Source: Aporrectodea caliginosa
Lineage: Eukaryota; Annelida; Clitellata; Crassiclitellata; Lumbricidae
Direction: 5' to 3'
Length of the DNA: 64,000 nt
Assembly (NCBI GenBank): GCA_020284085.1
Contig: JACEVL010000519.1
Span: forward strand, 556,501-620,500
The translations under genes and the position numbers were made by a program. Below, piece by piece: positions 1-64,000 of the stretch (positions are counted from its first letter, which is position 1; each line of letters opens with the position of its first letter). The notes under the pieces were generated by a model. The model ran no database searches, was not told the origin of the DNA, and was given only the letters and a program-made list of their open reading frames with translations.

Positions 1-54913
<54,913 letters not shown>

Positions 54914-55544
54914 CTGAAACAGCCAGTATGCCACATCTCAGATTCACAGTGCTGAATGACTATCTGCCCATCAGTAACTGGCAAGTAGGAAACAACCAAT
55001 GTGCAAGTCACCATGGTGTTCCATATTAGGCAGTAGCATAGACAGGAAACAATTTCGAGGGGGTTCCATTGGACATGGTCACAAAAGTTAAGTTTTCAGT
55101 TTTTTTGTATTTAACATAGAGGCACATAGAAATATTTCAGTAATTTATTTTTGGGGGTGGGGGTTTGAACCCATAAACCACCCCTAAATACATCCATGAT
55201 TTTAAGTTTAACTGGGAACATCAGGGATCATATGGTGTCTTGCCTTTGATTTGGGAGAGGCTGCAGGAGTGAGGCAATGGCAATTAACTTAATTTAAAAT
55301 GCCAAGTCAGGCTGTTCAAGCAGGGCTAAGGGGGCAACAAAGTCCATATAAGCCATCATCAGCAACCAGGGCACCAAAGGCACAGGTATATGGTCCACTG
55401 ATATTCTACTGGCCTCATTGTTGAGCCTCAATTGTTATTCGCAAAGCATACACCCTGTCACCAGAACACAGCCTAGAAACAGAATTCAAACACGCCTGCT
55501 AGTAGGCATAACATACCATAACAAAACAAGGGTTTTAAGTGGCT

Positions 55545-55925
55545 CAGAAGATGTGTAGTCTGTGTTAGAACCACTGCAAGTCAAGCTGTAATGATTGTGT
55601 GATGCTTAATACCCTATCTCTTCTAGCTTGCTCTTAAAAGCTGTGATAGTGTCCACCGAGACTGTAGTTATCATCCAAACCATTCCACAAATCCACAACT
55701 CTTGCACTGAAGAATTTCTGCCCTAATGTTCCTTTCGGTTTCTTAAATAATTTATACCTATGTCCCCGAGTTGCCTTGTTTGGTGCTAATTCAAAGGACC
55801 TCTACCACTGCACTGCCTCCCTTCCAGAAATAATCCTGTAGGTTTCAATTAGTCTCCTCTGCTCTTCCTTCTCTCTAATGTTGTTAGTCAACACCTTTTA
55901 TCATTGATTGAAGCCCTGAGATCGG
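55545..55925 (-). mobile_element. LINE (jockey-superfamily) reverse transcriptase C-terminus relic
   Basis: Minus strand reads RLIETYRIISGREAVQW, a stop, then LAPNKATRGHRYKLFKKPKG and GQKFFSARVVDLWNGLDDN. This is the 'TRGHxxKL...FFSxRVVxxWNSLP' end of CR1/jockey-type polymerases. At least one stop and a frameshift. Confidence 0.8.
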
Positions 55926-57164
55926 CCACAACAGGATAATTCTTGGAGAAGTTTTTTAGTCCAGGATGATTGCCTATAAATAATTGTGTAGCCAAGATGC
56001 AAAATCAGAGATTTTCCCTGCCAATGTTTTGACATAGAATCATACTGCGGAGATGTGGAAGCATGCAAACCTCGAGCATGGAGGACGGGAGAGCTATAAT
56101 GGTGCCCTTATTCTTCTTGTTGTTGTTATTATTAGCATTGTTGATTTGATTTCATCCTTAGGTATTTATAATCCACTGGAACCTACCGAATTCCTAACGA
56201 TTCGGATTGGTTTGCCAGGACAGCTACAGGTCCAGAGGATGTTTTTAGTCCTAACAGATCATTTCTACCTCGGGTAAAAATAACAATAATATGCCAGTTA
56301 CATGTATGCGATGTAACATAATCTTATAGATGATTTATATGGCACCTTTTGAATATATCTACAGGTACTCAGTATCATTGAATGATGCTAAAGTATTGTA
56401 TCTAGAGCCTTACACAGTGATCACTTTTACTGGAAGCTTGTGGTAAAAGTCAAGCATTCAATCAACCAATTGGCCACTATTTCACACAGTATGAAAAAAC
56501 TTCACCATCTGTCAAATACTAAGTACTAGTAGATAATGAACAGACCCCGAATTTCAACAATTCATGATAACCTGTGTTAACACCAGCGTCAAAACAATTC
56601 TTTTTCAATACTCTTCACCAAAACCAATTTACACAAATACAAAAAGGTGACTCCAAGCAATTCCAACTATCAAACTCCAGTAAACCTCAATCACTCCATA
56701 TCATTGAATGTTAGCACTCAACTTCTACTGAGCTCAGTCTGTCATCTCCAATCAGCTCTTCCATGATCATGAAACTCAGCTTGACCATGACCAAGTTTCT
56801 CCCTTCTTACAATTCCACCCAAAAACCTTTTCTAGGCAAGGAAATGTCTCTTGACAGAATGGAATTCCAGCAGCAACAATATACGACCCATGACCCAAGG
56901 ACCAGGAACACAGACAGGTAATACCATATCCATCTGTAACTGATTTTCTCATTTCTGCAGATAAGTTCCGTGACACAGAAAGCTATGGAATGGGGAAATG
57001 AATGAGATAGAGGCAGGCAGACAGACAGACACGTGGGCAGAGATATACAGGGACTGGTACAAACAGAAATTCAAGAGAGAAATAATGAAGAAACCAAACA
57101 CCAAGAAAAACAGATACACATTTGAAGACAAAGAGACAGAGAGACATACACTACACTGACAAGA

Positions 57165-57214
57165 GAAAACACACAAACACACACACACACCTAGACACAC
57201 ACCTACACACACAC

Positions 57215-57254
<40 letters not shown>

Positions 57255-57255
57255 A
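57165..57255. repeat. (CA)n microsatellite
   Basis: ACACAC with CTA interruptions; flanked by GACAGA-rich sequence (57010-57040, 57300-57390). Minus-strand Cys/Val-rich frames are artefacts. Confidence 0.95.
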
Positions 57256-57929
57256 AAGACTGAAAGGACCAAACATAAGAACTAATGAGAGAGTGAGAGT
57301 AAGACAGACAGAAGGACAAGACACGGAGATAGACAGACAGTGAGGGAGACAGAGACATACAAACACAGACAGAGACAAAGGCATAGGAAAAGGCATACAC
57401 AGAAATGCAGGAAGACGGATAAAATACTAGAGACCGCTGATGAATCGTGATGGATAAACTCCAGATATCTTAGGTGCCTCAACGACCGTACAAACGTCAG
57501 AAGTGCTAAAACTTTTTCTTGAATATGATAAAATCCAAAGCATTAGGGAAACGCCCAGAACAGCATTCGCGTGCGCCAGTTGTACCAAACAATTTCAAGT
57601 CGAAGCATGCAACAACACGTCTGGCAACAGCTTCTAGCTCAGCTACTGGAACTCAACAGGACATAACTCAGACCAGAATGAACAGATAAAAAGCCATTTT
57701 GGCCAAGACCAGTCTCGAGACACTGGCTGTATAGTCCACTTAGATAAAACCAACAACACCAGAACTATACGAAAAAAGGGTCCTGTTTCCTTTCAAAAAA
57801 TATTCTTAGCAAAACATTGGACTAAAAACATCAGACCAGATTCCAAATAATTGATTCTATTGGAAATTTCTAAACATTCATTCAATAAAAATAATACTTT
57901 AAAACTAACCCATTAATTACTTGGAACAG

Positions 57930-58262
57930 CAGCTCCTTAAGCCAGCCCAAGAGGAAGCTATGGGTAAGAATAAAGTCTTAGCTGCTTAATTTTCTGTAGC
58001 CTTGGCATATAGAAAGACTATATTTAAAACTTTACACTAGAATAACACAAATCTGTTGAATTTGAAGGCAGGGCAGCATTATAAAGCAAAATCTAAATAA
58101 AACAGATATAGACAGATCTGTAGTGACCAACGTCAACATTGTCTTAGAAACAATTAGGCCTACAATTGGAGCAGAAATGTCTAAAAAAAAATTCTGTCAT
58201 GGAGGGGATTTGAAATTACAACCTCTCAGTTGACAATCCAGCATGCAAGTCAATGCACCCTT
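57930..58262 (-). mobile_element. degraded SINE, family A
   Basis: CAGCTCCTTAAGCCAGCCCA and GGATTTGAAATTACAACCTC with CAATCCAGCATGC. A ~70-bp insertion or divergence lies inside. Confidence 0.5.
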
Positions 58263-58550
58263 AAACTAATATTAGCTAACTGTAACCTCGGTTTCATTGA
58301 CAATTCTTGGTTTTGTAATATGTGACTGCTCTCCCTCTCTATAAGTCTCCCTCACCAATGTCATTGCTCCATATGGCATAGGCCTATACCATCTCATGAT
58401 CTGGCTCATGCACCTCTATCTCAAACCAAACCTGACCCACTCTGCTAAGGTCATTTAGCCTTGACAGGGAGGGTCACTTTAAACAAAATTAATAAACTTA
58501 ACCTAGATGCTCTGGATTAAAGTAAAGCCTGTTTGTGATAAACATAACAG

Positions 58551-59712
58551 TAAATGTAATGTAATGTAATGTAAATCTTCGAAAATTTCTCAGCGCCCAC
58601 AAAAGCCACGTCAGGGAGACCAGCTTATTCACCGGCGCTATATCAAATCAAGTCCGCAATAGCCAAACTCCTCTGTTCGTTTCGGTGCCAGGTCAAAATC
58701 CGGGAGGTCAAGCCGAGGAGACAGCATGGTGCTACGGTGGCAATCGGTGATGATGGTGGTCGTGTGGTGGCGCAGGCGTTGAATCAGGATAGGATAGCTT
58801 GAAGAGTTCGGTTTTCAGTCGTGAGTGGAAAGCAGAAGTGGAGAGTGCAAGCGGAGGAGAGTTTGAGTTAAGAGGCGAGATTGGATGATGAGCAAACTGG
58901 CGGAGGTCTTTTGGGAGTCTGTTCCAAAGAGCTGGTGCAGCATAGACTAAAGAGCGGTTGCAGAATTTCAGAGAGGATGAGACTGGAGGCCGGGATAGAG
59001 AAAGGTATGATGATGAGCGAGTAGACCCAGGCAGTTGGATGGTGAATAGCTGGCGAATGTAAGAGGGTTTAGACGTTTGAAGGGCATTGTAGGTTAGAGA
59101 TACTATTTTGTAATGGATGCGCTGAGAAACTTTAAGCCAATGAAGTGATTTCAGAACAGGGGTTATGTGGTGGTGTTTGGGAGTTTTGGTGACTGCGCGG
59201 GCGAGCGCATTCTGGATTGTTTGCAGGCGTTTGATTTGAGAAGAGTCATTCAATAAAAATAATGTTGTAAAAAATGGAATTGCAGTAGTCGAGTTTGGAA
59301 TGAACAATTGAGGTGGCTATTGTGCATGCAGTCTTGTAATCAAGTATTGGGCGCAATCGACGGAGGTCACGGATGTGCATATAACAGGTGCGAGATAGCT
59401 GGCTGATGTGGTCGGAAAAGGTGAGGTTTTTATCGATGATGATTCCAAGATTGCGGACAGGAGAAGAGTATGGTGCGGGAGAAGTGAGATCGGTTGGACA
59501 AGGGTCGGGAGGATAGGCTAGTTTGTTTAATTGTTCGCGGAGGCCAATAATGAGGAATTCTGTTTTTGAAGGGTTAAGGCATAGCAGATTAGCGGTCATC
59601 CAGGCTGAAATCTGGGTGATTGTGTTGCGTAGATGATTTAGTGCGTCTGGAAGGGAGTGAGGGGAGAAAGAAATAAAAAAAAATGAAAACAGGTGGTTTT
59701 TACACACCACAG
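58551..59712 (-). mobile_element. 5'-truncated CR1/L2-type LINE with (TAATG)n end
   Basis: Minus strand encodes the last third of a reverse transcriptase: AWMTANLLCLNPSKTEFLII, RNLGIIIDKNLTFSDHIS, SIVHSKLDYCNSIFYN, then in the next frame RLQTIQNALARAVTKTPKHH, ITPVLKSLHWLKVSQRIHYK and PALWNRLPKDLRQF, ending AFHSRLKTELFKLSYPD. A single-base change in a T run near 59260 breaks the frame. The untranslated end has GAATAAGCTGGTCTCC-type sequence and finishes in four TTACA units at 58551-58574. Confidence 0.9.
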
Positions 59713-60220
59713 GGTTCTAGTAGATTAAAAAAATCAAATTACTCATCTATGAAACTCTAGTAGATTAAAAATTCAAATTACTCATCTATGAACCTCAAGT
59801 AAAGCAAAACATATTTCTCTAACAAAATTAGCTAATAGATTAGTTGACCTTAAAAAGTGTTTATAAATACCCAGACACATGCATGTATATACATAAATAC
59901 ATAAAAACACACACATATTATACACACTTTAATATTATTGCAGAAGCTAAAGACACTTGTTAGAAGTCCAAAGTAAACGAGTAGAATATTTTCATCATCA
60001 AATCAATAGCAAACGGACGAGGATAAACGAAGGAAAATAGGAACGATGATTTATGACAAAAGGCAGAAGATCACCAAGCCTAAGAAGTAAGTCAGGACAG
60101 CTGGACTCTCTAAATCACTGATCCTCAATCTCAATTATGGCTTTGAAGCTCAGTAATTGGACTTATGTAACTGTTCTCTGCTCTGACCAATCTCCAATTT
60201 ATTGGTTTTCTATATCCCAA

Positions 60221-60690
60221 GACCACTATCTGCCATCTGCCTACTTTCAGCTGACTGTTTCTGTCTGAGTTTTGACTTATTTCTTTACTATTTAGATACG
60301 TTTTATTTCTCAAATTAAAAGACTACTATCTGTCTACTTCAGTGGACTATTTCTGTCTGAGTTTTGCCTATTTCTTTGCCATTTAATTACTTTTTAATTT
60401 TCATATTACTAGACTACTATCTGTCTACTTCAGTGGACTATTTCTGTCTGAGTTTTGCCTATTTCTTTACTTTCATTTAATTACTTTTTAATTTTCATAT
60501 TACAAGACTACTATCTGTCTACTTCAGTGGACTATTTCTGTCTGAGTTTTGCCTATTTCTTTGCCATTTAATTACTTTTTAATTTTCATATTATAAGTCT
60601 ACTCCCTCTGTCTACTTTCAGTGGGGTATTTCTGTCACTTCTTAATTATTGTTGAGCTACTCCTATGCCATTTAGTTATTTTGTTCACTT
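60221..60690. repeat. tandem repeat, 91-100 bp unit, about five copies
   Basis: Units start GACTACTATCTGTCTACTTC at 60221 (diverged), 60321, 60412, 60506 and 60597 (diverged). Each holds GGACTATTTCTGTCTGAGTT and TTAATTACTTTTTAATTTTC. Confidence 0.93.
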
Positions 60691-61308
60691 TTTACTACTT
60701 CTATGCTATTTCATAATGACACAAACACTAAAATTCCACATTTGTAAAAGAACATTTATAGAAATAAGCATGTATGCACTCAGTAAGTTCTACCAACCCT
60801 TACAAACCTCTAAATACACCATCTGCACTGGATAGATGTGTCTGGTTCTATGGCAGTCTTCTCCATTGTACCACAAACTAGCAGGTCTAGTAGTGTTCTG
60901 AACACAACTGTAAGTGGGGTCAATATTGACTACCTACAGATGGATGGAGTATGGGCCCAATTTGCAACATCAGGGATGCTCAAAGCCTGATAAAGTATGA
61001 AAAGGCCCAAATGGCCATGCAGGGTAAAGCATAAAGCAACATTACTGACTAGTGAAGAGCGCTTGAAAACACTGAAGACACAAGTGTTTGGAAACACTGA
61101 AGAAATACAATACAGTTACAGACCACAATGCAATACAATAGTTATTGTTGCTACTGCTGTCTGCCATTTTGCTATTGTTGTTGGTCAATTTGTTACTGAT
61201 GTTATCTGTATTGTAGATGGGGAGGGATCCAAGCTCCTGCAGCAACAGTGTCTAGCACAAGACTCGCGTCAACAACATTTTTATCATGTACAAGTCTTTC
61301 ATGGGGAA

Positions 61309-61623
61309 CTATTTCTTTAGATCAATAGCAGCAATCCATAATTTTTCTGATAGGGTCGGCTTTCGGAACAAGAAGAGGCAGCCTGTGACGCCGATTCCAT
61401 GCCCCACCCAGGTGGCCATGGCCCCAGTCTGCCTGGCTTCTGGGGACTCCACGGTCATGGCCGGCAGTCCGTCTGGCGGGTGGACGGTCCAGGGGTGACA
61501 TCCCATCGAGCTTACTTCATTATCTTTGGCAGGAAGTCCCAAGGCAATAAACTGAACTGGGTCCACAATGACTTCAGCATCACACCAGGGTCCCACTATT
61601 GATCTGATCTTATCCACTTCCTC
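61309..61623 (-). CDS. possible terminal coding exon of an unknown gene
   Basis: A strong pyrimidine tract and acceptor (CTCTTCTTGTTCATCCAG) precede 105 open codons starting EEVDKIRSIVGPWCDAEVIV and ending LWIAAIDLKK, then TAG. The middle (61370-61500) is far richer in G and C than its surroundings. I recognise no family and found no matching upstream exon or poly(A) signal. It may be an exon of another gene, an alternative exon, or a mobile-element remnant. Confidence 0.25.
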   Translation of the reverse strand, partial: EEVDKIRSIVGPWCDAEVIVDPVQFIALGLPAKDNEVSSMGCHPWTVHPPDGLPAMTVESPEARQTGAMATWVGHGIGVTGCLFLFRKPTLSEKLWIAAIDLKK

Positions 61624-62879
61624 CTGGATGAACAAGAAGAGAACGGGGAGAAGGAAGATTCGGAGGAGAAGGAAAAGAAGGAAGGGTTTCTCCACTGGCT
61701 GAAGAATGCAACAAATCTTGTCTTAAGCCATATAATAAGTTCGATGACCAATACAGACAGTCAGCAATTTGACCAAAGCCACTGTACCCCCTCCATATCA
61801 CTAAAAGCAGTCAACCAGATAGCTCCCAATATATACATAAGGTGGTAACAGACAGACACTGTGCCCAGAGCTAGGCACTTCTGTAACTGAACAGTTACAG
61901 ACCACACTAAATTGATGCGCTTTAGTGGCATAATTTATGAGCATTTAATGGTCAAAATAACATGTGTTTTAAGCATAATTTACTAGTAGAAGGTGCAGTT
62001 TAATATACAGGGAATGGCATTTCTTATTTGGACCTAATGGTGTAAATGAAATAACACTGAGCACTGATGAAGCATGTAACATAGGATCTCTGGCAACCAG
62101 AAGAATACATTTCTAGTAAACTCATACCACATATCTTTGAATTGTAAGTTTGAGAGGTTCGAAGAGAGGGATTATTTATACATAGCCATCCAGAAACACA
62201 TACATAGCATCCAAGCACACATGCATGAATACTGTCATTTCATATATATTGTAATATATGACCATTACTCTAGCTATAGGTGAACTATAATTTTCATCCC
62301 TTCTTACAATACAGCACGGTTCTTTGACATTGCCAACATAGCTCAATTAGGTATTAATGAAATTTAATGCAAAGTAAAATCTGGAGTGAATTTTGTCACT
62401 GCTATCAAAATTCCATTCATGCCACAGCTAATGCTTAATCACTATCAGGCATTCCTTCACACTTCTCAAGTCAGGCAACGAAGTACAAGTCTGCTGATAT
62501 AATTATGTCTATACTGCCGTAAACCACCTAAACTAACCGCAGTATGCAAGACCTATAGATATAGGCCCCCTAGGGCCTACAAATTTTTCAAAAGGAATAT
62601 CCAACATCAGATAGGCCTATACCAACCAACTTTACAGAGGTTAATAATTACACATAGCAGTGGACCACAACTACTTTGGCCGATCGTGATGACCACTTGT
62701 AATGGCATAAATCATAATTAAATCCAAATGGTAATTCACAACTCAATACACCATGTGATTCTTATCCCTTCTGCTACTCCTTTAACATTTTAAAGACAAG
62801 AATTTACTAAAAGCGACTGGGAAACCAATGCAACTCGTCGTTAAAGTGTTAAAACTGTCTAATCTAGCAGACGCTTCCA

Positions 62880-63015
62880 AGCGTTTTACAGGTTATTTTT
62901 ACAGGTTATTTTTGCAGGTTATTTTACAGGTTATTTCAGCGCTCGTGAATAAGCTGGTGCCCTGCGCTTGGCTTTCGAGTGGCGCTTTAGAAGTTTGGAG
63001 ATTACGATTATTTTA
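62880..63015 (+). mobile_element. ACAGGTTATTTTT repeats and LINE-like tail
   Basis: Four copies of ACAGGTTATTTTT-like sequence then CAGCGCTCGTGAATAAGCTG, GTGCCCTGCGCTTGGCTTTC and GAGTGGCGCTTTAGAAG, ending GATTACGATTA. The core is shared with 2440-2520, 20300-20370 and 58600-58650; another partial copy is at 63962-64000. Confidence 0.65.
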
Positions 63016-64000
63016 AAAACCTGTCGACTACCACACACGCTTGATTATCGCGAAACAGAATGACACAGGTTTGCTTTAATAACTTTGCCCAACTAGATCA
63101 AATTGTCAACGCATGAAGAACTAACATTTTAACGCAACAAATTAAATTCTGTTATTGTTTGGAAGTTCAGGGCACATGTGCCTGCACGTAGATTTGACAG
63201 ATTAGGCCTATGTAATTTTCTACAACATGTAGATAACATGCCTATAGTTTTAATTGTATCCAAAAGCATTGTCTTAATCTAATCTTTAATCATCCAAAAG
63301 AACCTTAGTTTATATATATAATAAATTATAAGTTGCGCACTTATCAGTTTATTTTTAATAAACGAAAATTATTGATTAATTGATTGACACCTGAACAAGT
63401 GATCGATTTACCGCGGGTAACAAAGAAAACGATAAGAATAGGCTATCAAGAAGTGAGTTTGGAGTTACCGGGTACCCTAAGCGTGGAGACTCATGGGAAG
63501 AACATTGGTAAACGACCCTGCACAGCCTTTGCCAACTTAACTGATTTTAATCACCGCCAGGATAACCAATGAAAGGCCAATCAATTCCTTTTTTTTATCA
63601 AAATCAAACGTTCATTCACACTTCATTTACTTTAATTACGTGTGGCCTAATAAAACGAAGTGAAGCGTTAAAGTTGTGTCTACTACTGCCAGTCTGTATC
63701 AATCGATGCATGTCCTCTATGCTGATCTGCTGGTGTCGCACACAAGTAGCAGTAGCATGCGAATTAGTAAAGCAGCAGCTGAAGTTGCTCGACCAAATTG
63801 TATTAATTTACCTACGCACATTGATATGCCATATAATATCAACGTGATTGACAACATCGTAGGCTACGTAACCGTAATTGTAATCGTAAACATTCTGATT
63901 GAAATCTAGAGACGTCAAGCCAAGATGACCAGTCAGATGCTAACTCGGAAGGTAGCCTACTCGTCATCGTAAACTCGAAAAACCGAAGTCGCTGGAAGCG
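63016..64000. other. right edge: no gene seen
   Basis: A/T-rich sequence with a partial LINE-like tail at the very edge (AACTCGAAAAACCGAAGTCG). Small open frames have no recognisable homology. No promoter or first exon of the dystrophin gene could be identified. Confidence 0.5.

Overview
The window is animal nuclear DNA: one large, intron-rich gene on the minus strand, with its introns full of mobile elements and simple repeats. The gene is a dystrophin/utrophin orthologue. Twenty-two consecutive coding exons (about 3.6 kb of coding sequence, about 1,200 codons) run from 54913 down to position 1. They encode the actin-binding calponin-homology pair (CH1 and CH2), a short hinge 1, spectrin repeats 1-3, a hinge-2-like segment, and spectrin repeats up to about the eighth. 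The gene is open at the left edge. The rest of the rod, the WW/EF/ZZ region and the C-terminus lie outside, and exon 1 with its promoter was not found. All splice phases agree across the 21 junctions; 20 introns have GT-AG ends and one has GC-AG ends. Organism: dystrophin sequence closer to vertebrate dystrophin than to other CH-spectrin proteins, P-like and hAT transposons, CR1/L2-type LINE tails and frequent 'taggcctat' motifs suggest a marine invertebrate, probably a deuterostome such as an echinoderm, hemichordate or lancelet. This placement is an inference.

Layout, left to right. 1-18.1 kb: rod-domain exons with short introns, several local duplications of exon/intron sequence (2.4-2.7, 3.8-4.07 and 5.9-6.0 kb) and a 36-bp minisatellite made of splice-donor sequence (10.3-10.6 kb). 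18.8-25.8 kb: CH2 exons, a hAT-type MITE (19.06-19.84 kb), a 1.26-kb minisatellite (21.5-22.75 kb) and a long-TIR MITE (24.2-24.7 kb). 25.8-37 kb: the remaining CH2 and late CH1 exons, a decayed hAT-Charlie transposase carrying a MULE-like MITE, a chimeric SINE, and a 2.19-kb decayed hAT-like element with a perfect 8-bp target duplication. 37-52.8 kb: a 15.8-kb intron holding another long-TIR MITE, a hAT MITE, a frameshifted P-element/THAP9-like transposase, CAGA and GAT repeats, and an inverted, interrupted, decayed copy of the CH1 exon at 51.6-51.9 kb. 52.8-54.9 kb: the first two CH1 exons. 54.9-64 kb: presumed intron 1 or upstream sequence with LINE relics, tandem repeats and one unassigned possible coding exon (61.3-61.6 kb).

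No operon-like or multi-gene system is present. The interest lies in how the dystrophin gene has been remodelled: decayed duplicate exons in two introns, duplicated donor sequence, a GC donor, and several elements whose precise ends and target-site duplications can be read directly.
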